From the NCBI RefSeq assembly GCF_001548115.1, contig NZ_AP014821.1:2359262-2423261 (forward strand): DNA of 64,000 nucleotides, given 5' to 3'. This DNA comes from Geminocystis sp. NIES-3709. GTDB taxonomy: Bacteria; Cyanobacteriota; Cyanobacteriia; Cyanobacteriales; Cyanobacteriaceae. Every line of letters begins with the position of its first letter. The first letter of the stretch is position 1. Of this stretch, positions 26,930 to 37,341 are shown piece by piece. A program made the position numbers and the translations under genes. A model generated the notes under the pieces. The model had not been told where the DNA came from. It searched no databases and was given only the letters and a program-made list of their open reading frames with translations.

Positions 26930-27289
26930 TTAGAATAGTTCTTTAACAAAAACTTGAAAACAACTATCATCATTAATAATATGGTTTAAAGCGGATCTCA
27001 TTAAATCAACACCATAACGATCGTTAGCTAAATTATCTTTTGTAAAAACTACCTCTAATTTTTCCATTAATTTAAGAGTATTTTCTTCACCATACTTATC
27101 GATCAAACTCTCTGCAAATTTCTCCATAATTTTATCGTCAGTGATCATTCCCGTATTTTCAAAAGATTGACACATATAGTCACCAAATAAAGTACCCACT
27201 TCTGACGAGGAAGGTAAATTTTGTGCTTGAGCTAAATTGCCGAAATTTAATGATAAAAATGCACCTAATAAAAAAGGTAAATATTTCAT
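26930..27289 (-). CDS. Small secreted protein of unknown function
   Basis: A 119-residue protein with a clear signal peptide (MKYLPFLLGAFLSLNFGNLAQAQ), likely cleaved after AQA near residue 22. The mature part is acidic and helical with two Cys (about residues 40 and 112) that could pair outside the cytoplasm. No family recognised. It is separated by 33 bp from the coiled-coil gene upstream on the same strand, suggesting one transcript. Confidence 0.65.
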   Translation of the reverse strand: MKYLPFLLGAFLSLNFGNLAQAQNLPSSSEVGTLFGDYMCQSFENTGMITDDKIMEKFAESLIDKYGEENTLKLMEKLEVVFTKDNLANDRYGVDLMRSALNHIINDDSCFQVFVKELF

Positions 27290-27322
27290 GATTTTAGTTT
27301 TTAAAATGTTTATTTTTCTGAA

Positions 27323-27868
27323 TTATAAATTGTTTTTCATATCTTGTAATTGCTGATCAATTTCCCACTGTTGAAATTTTGTTTCTAAATCATCATAGTA
27401 TTTATTTTGATTCCATGATTGACTTTGATAAGTATTCGTATAAGTTTGATTTGCTTTTAATTGATCTATTTTTAAATTAATTTCTTTTTCTTTGGTTTCG
27501 ATCGAAATTAATAACTCTTTATTAGTTTTAATTTTTTGTTTAATTTCTTCCATCTGTCGCCAAAGTAATGCACCTTCAGTTAATAACGATCGTTCTCTGT
27601 TTTCTGCTTCTTGTGCTAAATCTAATCTTCCAGCTTGTTGTGCTTTTTCAATCCGACTATGCCATGTTTGAATATCTTTTCCTATAGTTAATATCTTATT
27701 TTCAATGGTTTTTAACTCAGATTCTGATTGAGAAATCAACTTGAGAGTGTCATTTTTTTCTGCTTTTAATTCTTGAGCAATAATCGTCAAATTTAGATGA
27801 GGATTACTTTGTAAAAATTCATCTAAGCGAGATTCTAAAAACTTACTAAAATCTTCAAAAAAATTCAT
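27323..27868 (-). CDS. Coiled-coil protein, TIGR04376-like
   Basis: A 181-residue highly charged helical protein. The N-terminus FFEDFSKFLESRLDEFLQSNPHL and the central IEKAQQAGRLDLAQEAENRERSLL resemble the cyanobacterial TIGR04376 family, itself reminiscent of a short PspA-like coiled coil. This match is from memory. Heptads extend through about residues 45-145; the end is Gln/Asn/Tyr-rich. No membrane segment. ATG at 27868 is the start. It lies between a proline-rich membrane protein gene (90 bp upstream) and a small secreted protein gene (33 bp downstream), all on the minus strand. Confidence 0.7.
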   Translation of the reverse strand: MNFFEDFSKFLESRLDEFLQSNPHLNLTIIAQELKAEKNDTLKLISQSESELKTIENKILTIGKDIQTWHSRIEKAQQAGRLDLAQEAENRERSLLTEGALLWRQMEEIKQKIKTNKELLISIETKEKEINLKIDQLKANQTYTNTYQSQSWNQNKYYDDLETKFQQWEIDQQLQDMKNNL

Positions 27869-27958
27869 ATTATAAAGTACTTATTAAACTATTTAATTAG
27901 ATTAAGTTTATTCTTTCGATCGAAAAGTTTATCAATAACTAAAGTTAAAAAAAATTGA

Positions 27959-28747
27959 TTAAAAAGTTTCTCCCACTCTAAGATAAACCGATTGATTTTG
28001 ACGACTAATAACAGCTTGTTTATCATTTATCCCCATTAATACCCATCCTGTCGCACCAATTTCCCCCCCAACAGAAACTTTTTCGGTGACATTATTAATA
28101 TTGAACAAAGCAACACTATTAGTATTTCCTAATTCTACAACCCCTTGTAAAGTATAGTTATATTTAGTTTCTCTACCTGTTACTGTTGATGGAGAAACCA
28201 CCGTAGAGATATTATTGTCTAAATTATTAGGAAGTGTCGTAGTATTTGCAGTCTTAAGTACTGGTACTTTATTTAACTTTGGTGGTGGTGGTAAGGTAGA
28301 AGAATCATTAAAATTATTTACCGATGGCAAAGGTGGCGGTGGTGGTAAAGTTGGTTTTGGTGGTGGAGGAATCGGAATAGGAGAGACTTCAGAAAGATTG
28401 GTTGAGATATTGGTATTGGTATTAGGTAAAGGAGGAATAGTTAAAGTCTCATTTGTGGAAGATGGTAATAAGGAAGAAAGATTCGATGGTGATGAATTGT
28501 TGGTGTTGTTATTAACAGGTAACAAATTCATTTGATTATCTAAGGGTAATTTATTTTCCCCATTAAATATCTGATTTTCAGGAGATGACCCATTATCCTT
28601 AACTAAAGGTGATGATGAGTTGATTTGTTGATTTTCGTGATTCTTCCAAAACCAACCTGCCACTAGCAGAAGATAAATACTTGCAAAAACAAATAATAAT
28701 TTATCTAAGTTATTTTTAAAGCCTATTTTTCTTTTAATATTATTCAT
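27959..28747 (-). CDS. Single-pass membrane protein with proline-rich stalk and PilP/GspC-like end
   Basis: A 262-residue protein. A short cytoplasmic N-terminus and one membrane helix (about 17-33) are followed by a 150-residue low-complexity Pro/Ser/Asn stalk with several PPPPKP-type runs, then a folded C-terminal 65 residues (LQGVVELGNTNSVALFNINN, VGGEIGATGWVLMGI, RVGETF). The last part resembles the beta-rich homology regions of GspC or PilP periplasmic linkers; this is a faint resemblance, not an assignment. ATG at 28747. It may be cotranscribed with the two genes downstream. Confidence 0.65.
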   Translation of the reverse strand: MNNIKRKIGFKNNLDKLLFVFASIYLLLVAGWFWKNHENQQINSSSPLVKDNGSSPENQIFNGENKLPLDNQMNLLPVNNNTNNSSPSNLSSLLPSSTNETLTIPPLPNTNTNISTNLSEVSPIPIPPPPKPTLPPPPPLPSVNNFNDSSTLPPPPKLNKVPVLKTANTTTLPNNLDNNISTVVSPSTVTGRETKYNYTLQGVVELGNTNSVALFNINNVTEKVSVGGEIGATGWVLMGINDKQAVISRQNQSVYLRVGETF

Positions 28748-29259
28748 AGGTGTAATTATTGTTTCAGAAATTCAAATAAAACTAATGGGAAGTTAGAACT
28801 TTTTTATTTTTACGATCGAATTATTTTTTGATGTTACTCTAAAAATTTTACCTTTTGTCCTTATTAACTTTAACTAATTCAACATCATTTATTTTAAGCC
28901 CAGATCTTGGATCAATTGTCAATTATCAATTGGTAACTTTTCCCTCTCGTCATTGACACATAAATATGTGAAAACCTAAGTTCGAGAAAAAATCCTTGAT
29001 GTAGGTAGGTTTTAGGCTTTAGGGTTTAGGTTTTAGGTTCTAAAAATACCAAATCTGATTGAATTATTTAATTAAATTAATCTAAGTAAAATCAATTGTT
29101 AACCTAATACCTAACAACTAATACCTAATACCTTGCTATTACCCATACATTTTGCATTGAACTGAGATTGCGAAAGAGGTTTTATCCAAATGTTTGTATA
29201 ATGATATTCTGTGCCAAAATAATTAACGGAAATTAAAATTATTGTAGGAATTATCTTTC
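28748..29259. other. Intergenic region, 512 bp, with repeats and promoter
   Basis: Between divergent genes. It contains TTAGG-rich imperfect repeats at about 29003-29040 and a segment at 29099-29166 that recurs near 56474. A TATAAT at 29197-29202 may serve the gene at 29260. Confidence 0.5.
29099..29166. repeat. Dispersed repeat, right-hand segment, copy A
   Basis: TTAACCTAATACCTAA, then a 14-bp insertion, then TACCTTGCT, TTACC and GCATTGAACTGA match the sequence at 56474-56527 with few differences. The inserted 14 bp is itself a duplication of ACTAATACCTAA-type sequence. Confidence 0.6.
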
Positions 29260-29517
29260 ATGGCAAGAAAACCCGATGAATATATAGCACATATATTAAT
29301 TAGTAACGGACATAGAGAAGAAGTGCGTTTTCCCACGATACAAGAGTTTCAAAAATGGTACAGTGGAGAGTTAATACCAAAATCTGACTCTAAAGATTTT
29401 ATTAGCGTACCTATTAAAAATATTCAGGGTGAGTATATGGTTGTGCGTCCTGCTAATATTGTTTGTATAAGAGTTGAACCTGTATTCTTTGGTAGTGTCG
29501 ATCGAGATTCTATTTAG
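29260..29517 (+). CDS. Small conserved cyanobacterial protein
   Basis: An 85-residue soluble protein with a start MARKPDEYIAHILISNGHREEVRFPTI-type sequence and a beta-rich middle (VPIKNIQGEYMVVRPANIV). I recall it as a conserved cyanobacterial small protein with no known role. ATG at 29260 fits. It is preceded by a TATAAT about 57 bp upstream and is convergent with rpmB. No further function can be inferred. Confidence 0.65.
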   Translation: MARKPDEYIAHILISNGHREEVRFPTIQEFQKWYSGELIPKSDSKDFISVPIKNIQGEYMVVRPANIVCIRVEPVFFGSVDRDSI

Positions 29518-29634
29518 AATTTACTGAAAAAAGATAAAATCTTGAGGAGGAAAAGCTAATTACTAATTATTCACGGTTTTTTTGTGGTGAACTATTTTTA
29601 GCAATCCCCCTCTAAGATACTGTATAATCAAAAT

Positions 29635-29877
29635 TTATTGACACTTATATTGTTTTAAATCAATTCCAGCCTCTCTAGCCATAGCGTTTAAACCTCTGTT
29701 ATCTAAAGTTTTGAGAGCTTTTGTTGAAATACGAAGTTTAACAAAACACTTTCCTTCTGCCCACCAAATTCTCTTATCTTGTAAATTTGCGTGTTGTAAC
29801 TTTTTAGTTCTACGATGAGAGTGAGAAACCGCAAAACCATTATTTGCCCTTTTTCCAGTAAGTTGACAGACTCGCAT
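29635..29877 (-). CDS. rpmB: 50S ribosomal protein L28
   Basis: An 80-residue L28, two longer than the common 78. Family features: [30 protein letters not shown] at residues about 3-32 and [15 protein letters not shown] at about 47-61. It binds near the exit region of the large subunit. ATG at 29877. No ribosomal-protein operon surrounds it, as is usual for rpmB. Confidence 0.96.
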   Translation of the reverse strand: MRVCQLTGKRANNGFAVSHSHRRTKKLQHANLQDKRIWWAEGKCFVKLRISTKALKTLDNRGLNAMAREAGIDLKQYKCQ

Positions 29878-29982
29878 AAAAAATTATCTCCTAATTTATT
29901 AATAAATATTTAGTTTATTGTGCAAACTTCCATTTTACTCGGATTTTGTGGTTATGGCAACAATGGCGAGTCGGTTAATAAC

Positions 29983-30210
29983 TTATTTCTGTATTCTTTC
30001 AAATTGAGGAGTTTTTTCTGTTAAGCCAAATTTTGACATTACTTTAATTAAACCAAAAGATACGATCGCACCAATAACTAAACCAATGGTTATAAGAAGG
30101 ATAAATATTTTTTTTAGTTCTTGTTGTTTCTGAGGAGAGACTTTTGCTAATTCCTCTCGATCGATTTCTTGATTACCGTTACTATCAGGATCAAAAAAAG
30201 AATTATTCAT
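29983..30210 (-). CDS. Small single-helix membrane protein
   Basis: A 75-residue protein: polar, acidic N-terminus (about 1-33), one hydrophobic helix (IFILLITIGLVIGAIVSFGLI, about 35-55), and a basic-polar tail. Looks like a conserved small cyanobacterial membrane protein; no family name recognised. It lies 53 bp downstream of rplY on the same strand and 105 bp before rpmB. Confidence 0.65.
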   Translation of the reverse strand: MNNSFFDPDSNGNQEIDREELAKVSPQKQQELKKIFILLITIGLVIGAIVSFGLIKVMSKFGLTEKTPQFERIQK

Positions 30211-30263
30211 AAAAAAGCAATGATTAGTAATTGTTAACTGTTAATTGTTAATGATTAATAGAT

Positions 30264-30827
30264 TTAACCTTTTTTACGAGGTGCAACAATACCCATAATA
30301 TTCTTATTGGGATCGTCCAATACTTTAATTCCTTCAGGTAAAACTAAGTTAGCCACAGAGAAAGTTTTACCAATATCCACGCCAGAAATATCCATTTCTA
30401 AATATTCAGGAATATTTGTCGGTAAACAACGAACTTTAACTTGTGTTACCATCTGTTCCATAATTCCACCTTGAGAAATACCAATGGAGTTACCAACAAT
30501 TTTTAACGGTACAACCACTTCTACATCATTATCTCCTGAAGGACAGAAGAAACTAATGTGGTGTAAATTACGTTTCCAAGGATGAGTTTGTACTTCTCTA
30601 ATCAAAACTTTACCATTCCAATCAAGTTCAGGTATAGCTAAATCGACTAAAGTATTATTAACTGAGGCATTTTTTAATAAGGTAATAGCTTCTTTATGAG
30701 TTAACACTAAAGATAATGCTTCTGCACCACTATGACCATATAAATTAGCAGGAATAAAACCTTCACGACGTAATGCTCTAGGCTTACTACCTTCAGGTCT
30801 TGTTTTACATTCTAATGTTACTTCCAT
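30264..30827 (-). CDS. rplY: 50S ribosomal protein L25/general stress protein Ctc
   Basis: A 187-residue two-domain L25 of the TL5/CTC type. The N-terminal domain (about 1-90) binds 5S rRNA and carries TRPEGSKPRALRREGFIPANLYGH. The C-terminal beta domain (about 95-185) holds PEYLEMDISGVDIG. Length is typical of the long form. ATG at 30827. It lies downstream of purA by 200 bp on the same strand. Confidence 0.95.
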   Translation of the reverse strand: MEVTLECKTRPEGSKPRALRREGFIPANLYGHSGAEALSLVLTHKEAITLLKNASVNNTLVDLAIPELDWNGKVLIREVQTHPWKRNLHHISFFCPSGDNDVEVVVPLKIVGNSIGISQGGIMEQMVTQVKVRCLPTNIPEYLEMDISGVDIGKTFSVANLVLPEGIKVLDDPNKNIMGIVAPRKKG

Positions 30828-31027
30828 TTTATTTAACTAATTTCCCTATAAGTTTAAATGTTATTGATTTATTCAAAAACAAATTTATTTACTATTAACT
30901 ATATAATACGTTGATATTTTACACAATAGACAGTTATTAATCTAAAAAACAATCAATTCAAGGTAATAAATCGTCAATTTTAATTATTATTGCCTATTGT
31001 CATTTATCCATTGTCATACTTTTAAGA

Positions 31028-32401
<1,374 letters not shown>

Positions 32402-32427
32402 TTAGAACTCTGATGTCAAGTACTTTT

Positions 32428-32477
32428 ATTAATTAGGCAAAGTTTGAAAAATTTTTTTGATGAGGGTAGGAGATAGG
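32428..32477. repeat. Dispersed repeat, left-hand segment
   Basis: ATTAATTAGG, then a T/A-rich stretch and TGAGGGTAGGAGATAGG. It closely matches 56349-56398 and more loosely 38860-38909. It lies between fabI and purA. Confidence 0.5.
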
Positions 32478-32513
32478 AAAAATAGTTATAAATCAAGAAC
32501 TCAATCTCTGTCC

Positions 32514-33302
32514 TCAATGTCCTTGACTCATGCCCATAATTTCATAACCTGCGTCAACATAAATAATTTGTCCTGTAATACCACTAGACAAGTCACTACA
32601 GAGAAAAGCGGCGGTGTTGCCTACTTCTGTTTGAGTTACCGTACGACGTAGAGGAGCAACCGATTCGACATGGTGAATCATGTCTAATATCCCTCCTACC
32701 GCCGAGGAAGCAAGGGTGCGAATAGGCCCGGCAGAGATAGCATTTACTCTTACATTTTGTGTTCCTAATTCTGAAGCAAGGTAACGTACACTCATTTCTA
32801 AGGCAGATTTGGCAATACCCATGACGTTATAGTTAGGAATGACTTTGACTCCTCCAAGGTAGCTTAATGTTACCACGCTACCACCCGATCGCATCATGGG
32901 TTTGGCGGCTTGTACTAAACGGGTTAGGGAATAAGCACTAATATCAAGGGCTGTTTTAAATCCGTCACGAGAGGTATTACTAAAATCTCCTGTTAAATCA
33001 TCTTTTTGAGCAAAAGCTAAACAATGAATTAAGATGTCAATATGTCCCCATTTTTCTTTAATTTGAGCAAAAGTTTCGTCAATCTGGGCATCATCTTGTA
33101 CATTACAAGGAAGAAAAACACTAGGGCTTAAAGGTTCTACTAATTCCCCTACTTTTTTCTCAAATCTTCCTTTTTCATCGGGTAGATAAGTAACACCGAT
33201 ATTTGCTCCTGCTTTATGTAGTTGTTGAGCAATACCCCAAGCGATGGATTTATTATTAGCAATACCTGTTACAAGGGCGTTTTTCTTGGTTAAATCTAAC
33301 AT
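32514..33302 (-). CDS. fabI: Enoyl-[acyl-carrier-protein] reductase (NADH)
   Basis: A 262-residue SDR-type FabI completing each cycle of fatty-acid elongation. The nucleotide-binding start is NALVTGIANNKSIAWGIA. The active site is Y-x6-K: the Tyr in LGGVKVIPNYNVMGIAKSALE and the following Lys. The C-terminus GQIIYVDAGYEIMG is typical. ATG at 33302. Same strand as purA; divergent from ntcA with 156 bp between starts. Confidence 0.95.
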   Translation of the reverse strand: MLDLTKKNALVTGIANNKSIAWGIAQQLHKAGANIGVTYLPDEKGRFEKKVGELVEPLSPSVFLPCNVQDDAQIDETFAQIKEKWGHIDILIHCLAFAQKDDLTGDFSNTSRDGFKTALDISAYSLTRLVQAAKPMMRSGGSVVTLSYLGGVKVIPNYNVMGIAKSALEMSVRYLASELGTQNVRVNAISAGPIRTLASSAVGGILDMIHHVESVAPLRRTVTQTEVGNTAAFLCSDLSSGITGQIIYVDAGYEIMGMSQGH

Positions 33303-33372
33303 ATTCTTGATTTTTTCTCTAATTTTCTGTAATATCTGAGAATAATTGGCTAAACTAATTAAGTTATAGATA

Positions 33373-33386
33373 GTTATCTAGTTTAC
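33373..33386 (+). promoter_or_regulatory. Candidate NtcA-binding site upstream of ntcA
   Basis: GTT-N8-TAC (GTN10AC form) 72 bp before the ntcA ATG. It differs from the GTA-N8-TAC consensus at one base. ntcA is known to be autoregulated in other cyanobacteria. A -10 at exactly the class II spacing was not found, so the promoter type is unclear. Confidence 0.45.
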
Positions 33387-33458
33387 AATTACTTATTTTC
33401 TTATAGAAAGTGTCGTTTACACGATCGATCATTAAATATTATTCCGTAACTATCCCCT

Positions 33459-34136
33459 ATGCAATCAATATCAACTCAGGAACAACCTTTAGCATCCGTA
33501 TTTCGTCAGATTGGCGCAGGAATTTATACCCCTGTGGTGGAAAAATTTGAACGTGGTAAGACGATATTTTTCCCCGGTGATCCCGCCGAAAGAGTATATT
33601 TTTTAATGAAGGGTGCTGTAAAATTGTCCCGGGTGTATGAAGCTGGGGAAGAAATTACCGTTGCTTTATTACGGGAAAATAGTGTTTTTGGAGTATTATC
33701 ACTGATTACAGGGCAAAAGTCCGATCGATTCTATCATGCTGTTGCTTTTACTCCCGTAGAATTATTATCTGCTCCTATTGAGCATTTTCAACGATCGTTA
33801 AAAGATAATCCTGAATTGTCTCGTTTAATGTTACAGGGATTGTCTTCTCGAATTTTACAAACAGAATTAATGATTGAAACTTTGGCACATAGGGATATGG
33901 CTTCCCGTTTAGTTAGTTTCTTATTAATTCTTTGTCGAGATTTTGGCGTACCTAGTCTCAATGGTATTACTATTGATCTTAAATTATCACATCAAGCGAT
34001 CGCTGAAGCTATAGGTTCAACTCGTGTAACTGTTACTAGATTACTAGGAGAATTGAGACAAGATGGCATGATTTCGATTAATAAGAAAAAAATTACTGTG
34101 CATAATCCTGTTGGTTTAAGTCAACAATTCGCCTAA
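33459..34136 (+). CDS. ntcA: Global nitrogen regulator NtcA
   Basis: A 225-residue CRP/FNR-family regulator. The effector domain (about 25-140) senses 2-oxoglutarate and is followed by a dimer helix and a C-terminal helix-turn-helix ([28 protein letters not shown], about 175-203). The recognition helix [11 protein letters not shown] is the diagnostic NtcA sequence. It activates nitrogen-assimilation genes such as glnA and nir when 2-oxoglutarate is high, with PipX as coactivator. ATG at 33459. A candidate NtcA box lies upstream, suggesting autoregulation. The gene is monocistronic and divergent from fabI. Confidence 0.97.
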   Translation: MQSISTQEQPLASVFRQIGAGIYTPVVEKFERGKTIFFPGDPAERVYFLMKGAVKLSRVYEAGEEITVALLRENSVFGVLSLITGQKSDRFYHAVAFTPVELLSAPIEHFQRSLKDNPELSRLMLQGLSSRILQTELMIETLAHRDMASRLVSFLLILCRDFGVPSLNGITIDLKLSHQAIAEAIGSTRVTVTRLLGELRQDGMISINKKKITVHNPVGLSQQFA

Positions 34137-34364
34137 TATCCTCAACTTTATTTCCGTTGGACATAAAATTGTGAAGAGGATACGAGTGAGTAGAAAGGTT
34201 AATTGTGATAATCTTACTTTTTTGCTCAGTATAATTGTTTTTTCCTCTGGTTATTTTTTTGTACCTCTGTCTTTTTCCGAACTCGTCTAAAATCAGGTTA
34301 CACTATAGAGATTAATGCAATGGTGTGAATAATTTTTGTGAGGAGTGTATAACTCTATAAATTA

Positions 34365-35813
34365 ATGACAAGTGCCTATATTCTCGTAGTAGCTATCTTA
34401 ATATTAGGGGGTTTAATTGCGGCATTAGGCGATCGCATTGGGACAAAAGTCGGTAAGGCTAGATTGAGATTATTTCAACTACGTCCAAAACAAACTGCTA
34501 TACTTATTACTATTGGTACAGGTATCTTAATTTCAGCTTCCACATTATTAATTTTGTTTAGTCTAAGTAGTTCTTTACGTCAAGGCATTTTTGAACTAGA
34601 TGAAATCTTAAAAAAAAGACGAGAAATTACACTTCAATTGGAAAAAGTTGAGTTAGAAAAAAAGCGAGTAGAACAGGAATTAATTTCTGCTCAACAACGT
34701 CAAAATTCTGCTAAAAAATTGTTAGATGAAACTGGACAAGAATTAAAAATTACTCAAAGTAAACTCAAAATTATTTCCAGCCAAAGTGAAAAATTAAAAA
34801 AAGAAGTAGAGAAAATTATTACTGAAAAAGATATTCTTTTACAAGAAAAAGAGGAGATTCAAAAACAACAAGAAAAATTAGAAATATCCATAGCTAAAAG
34901 AGATCAAGAGTTAAAAGATAAACAGTTACAAATAGAAGAACAGAAGGATATTTTAAAAGAACAAGAAGATAGTTTAGCACAACTAAAAAATCGTCAAAAT
35001 CAATTGCAATTAGAGATAAAATCTAGGGATCAACAGATTTCTAAACTCGATCAAAATATCTTGGCAAAAGATAAAATCCTAAAAGATAAAGAGAATGAAT
35101 TATTATCTTTAGAAAAAGAATTGGCATTTTATCGTCGAGAAGTGGAAATATTAGAACAATATTATCAAACTTATCAAGATTTAAGAGAAAGACCGATCGC
35201 TATTGTGAAAGGACAAGTATTGACGGTAACTCTCTTAAAAATTGATCGAAATACTAATATTGAAGAATTAATTGATGGTGTTTTAAATGAAGCAAATCGA
35301 GGAGTAATGTTAACTTTAGGCTATGGAGATAAATTTCCTAACGAGAGATTTGTTCAAATTACTAAAGCACAAGTACAACAAATGAAAGAACAACTATCTC
35401 AAAATGGAGAATATTTGGTCAGAATTTTATCTGCTGGTAATTATGTTCAAGGAGAAGAAAATGTGAGGATTTTTGCAGATGTTACCTCTAATCAGAGAGT
35501 TTACAGTAAAAATGACACGATCGCCTCTATTTCGATCGATCCTAAAGATTTTAAAACTGATGAATTACAAAAGAAAATAGATTTTCTTATTTCTGTCACA
35601 CAATTTCGGGCAAGGAGAGAAGGACTATTAGGTAGAATTATTATTGGAGATGGAAAAATTATCTCTTTAATTAACTTTCTTCAAGAGTTACAATTGTCTG
35701 ATCAAACAGTGGACGAAATTATTGCTGTTGCGGGGAATGAAACCTATACATCTGGCCCATTACAAGTTAATTTAGTCGTTATTTCTGAAGGTAGAGAAAT
35801 ACTTAGACTATAA
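34365..35813 (+). CDS. DUF3084 membrane-anchored coiled-coil protein
   Basis: A 482-residue protein. Two N-terminal hydrophobic helices (about 4-22 and 43-65) flank LGDRIGTKVGKARLRLFQLRPKQTA, the DUF3084 signature. A long coiled coil (about 75-265) follows, rich in Lys, Glu and Gln, then a folded C-terminal domain (about 275-482) with LVVISEGREILRL at the end. The family is widespread in cyanobacteria and of unknown function; its architecture suggests a cell-envelope or division-related scaffold, which is only inference. ATG at 34365, with GAGGAGT about 23 bp upstream, a little too far for a normal ribosome site. Convergent with the WD40 gene, 5 bp apart. Confidence 0.85.
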   Translation: MTSAYILVVAILILGGLIAALGDRIGTKVGKARLRLFQLRPKQTAILITIGTGILISASTLLILFSLSSSLRQGIFELDEILKKRREITLQLEKVELEKKRVEQELISAQQRQNSAKKLLDETGQELKITQSKLKIISSQSEKLKKEVEKIITEKDILLQEKEEIQKQQEKLEISIAKRDQELKDKQLQIEEQKDILKEQEDSLAQLKNRQNQLQLEIKSRDQQISKLDQNILAKDKILKDKENELLSLEKELAFYRREVEILEQYYQTYQDLRERPIAIVKGQVLTVTLLKIDRNTNIEELIDGVLNEANRGVMLTLGYGDKFPNERFVQITKAQVQQMKEQLSQNGEYLVRILSAGNYVQGEENVRIFADVTSNQRVYSKNDTIASISIDPKDFKTDELQKKIDFLISVTQFRARREGLLGRIIIGDGKIISLINFLQELQLSDQTVDEIIAVAGNETYTSGPLQVNLVVISEGREILRL

Positions 35814-35818
35814 AAACT

Positions 35819-37330
35819 TTATTGCGTGGTTTGTTGCCAAATTTTAATAGTACCATCAACTCCACCGGCCGCCAAAAATTCTCCATTTTTACTTAAGGCA
35901 AGTGAAAAAATACGGTTATCATCAGCTATTTTTAAATGACCTAATTCTTTGGAACTAGCAGGATACCAAATTTTGATTAAACCATCTACACCACCACTAT
36001 ACAATAGTTTTCCATCCGGACTGAAAGTTAAGTCCATTACTTGCCCATGATGCCCCTGCAATTCTAAAGTAGGCTCAATTTCTAAATACAGACTAAACAT
36101 AGTTGTCGGTAAATGCCAAATTTTGATGGAACCATCAGCACAACCTCCCGCTATATATTCTCCGGAACCAGCTATAGCGATCGATTCCAATGACGTTACA
36201 TTTCCTACTAATAAACCTAATTTTCGGTTTCCCCCTAACTCCCAAATCGTAATTTCACCATCACCACCACCACTAGCAATAAATTGTCCTTCTTCATGAA
36301 TAGCGATCGCATTTATTGCACCAGTTTCATCATAACAACTTTCTAACAATCGTCCGGTTTCACAATCCCACTGTTTAAGAGTTTGATCATAGCTACCACT
36401 GACAATAATTCCTCGAGAAGATGCAATGGTTAACCCGTGAATAGATCCCGTATGCTGAGTTAAAGTATGACGAAGATTAAATTTTAAAGAATTTTTTTCA
36501 GATTTCAAAGACCAAATTTTTACATCTTGATCTAAACTACCTGTAACAATACCATTATTAACATAGTCTTGATCGCTTAGTGAAACTGTTAAGACTCCTT
36601 GTTCTGAAGCCTTAATCCCATCAATTTCGTTACCTCTGTCTAATGACCAAATTTTTAAGTATTGATCCCAAGAAGCACTTAATAAATATTTATTATCATG
36701 AGTAATGGCTATATCAGTAACCGATTGAGTATGAGCATTAATTATATGAATACATCGCCAAGCAATTTTAGGGGGAGGTTCAATATCATAAATTACTGAT
36801 TGAGTTAAGATTTTTGAATCGGGTAATTTTATATCATTAACTGCTGGATTCACTGGTTTTCGGGACGATTGAGATGATTGATATAATTGTTCTAAGGTTT
36901 TGATCCTCAATTCTAGTTTATGTTCTTGGATATATTCAATAATGCTAGTGAGAGACTTATTTAAACTTTCCACATCGTCTTGTAAAGAGGCAATCATTTG
37001 ATTCTCAGATTTTTTTTGTTGATTACTGACAATTTTGGGGGGAGAGGAAAGGGAATTTTGTTTTTCAAGATATTGATTAATTTTACTGTTGATTTCTTCA
37101 ACTTCTCCTGAAAAACGTTTCAATTGCACATTCAAAGCGGCAGCGATACGGGTTTTACTGCGATTTTCCGATCGAAGACGATTGATAATATTTAAAATGA
37201 AAGTAACAGTAATAGCGATAAATAATAAATTATTGGACTGGAAAGTTAAAGAAAAAATCAACCCAATAATCGTTAATAAAATCCCGAGATATTCTAGCCA
37301 CTCTAACCAAAATAAAATCATAAAAATCAT
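35819..37330 (-). CDS. Membrane-anchored seven-blade WD40 protein
   Basis: About 503 residues. One or two hydrophobic segments at the N-terminus (about 5-50), a helical coiled-coil region (about 60-150), and a WD40 propeller (about 190-500). Seven blades can be counted, each ending in a (K/T)IW-type tetrad (for example YLKIWSL, DVKIWSL, EITIWEL, TIKIWQQ). The propeller would sit on whichever side the C-terminus faces; cytoplasmic is likely. ATG at 37330 is preferred; the frame opens two codons earlier with TTG. It starts 11 bp after the mgtE stop, so it is almost surely cotranscribed with mgtE. Confidence 0.85.
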   Translation of the reverse strand: MIFMILFWLEWLEYLGILLTIIGLIFSLTFQSNNLLFIAITVTFILNIINRLRSENRSKTRIAAALNVQLKRFSGEVEEINSKINQYLEKQNSLSSPPKIVSNQQKKSENQMIASLQDDVESLNKSLTSIIEYIQEHKLELRIKTLEQLYQSSQSSRKPVNPAVNDIKLPDSKILTQSVIYDIEPPPKIAWRCIHIINAHTQSVTDIAITHDNKYLLSASWDQYLKIWSLDRGNEIDGIKASEQGVLTVSLSDQDYVNNGIVTGSLDQDVKIWSLKSEKNSLKFNLRHTLTQHTGSIHGLTIASSRGIIVSGSYDQTLKQWDCETGRLLESCYDETGAINAIAIHEEGQFIASGGGDGEITIWELGGNRKLGLLVGNVTSLESIAIAGSGEYIAGGCADGSIKIWHLPTTMFSLYLEIEPTLELQGHHGQVMDLTFSPDGKLLYSGGVDGLIKIWYPASSKELGHLKIADDNRIFSLALSKNGEFLAAGGVDGTIKIWQQTTQ

Positions 37331-37341
37331 AATCAATCACC

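Noticed and set aside
28215-28535. Gly-rich ORF on the + strand
   Set aside because: It is the antisense shadow of the proline-rich stalk encoded at 27959-28747.
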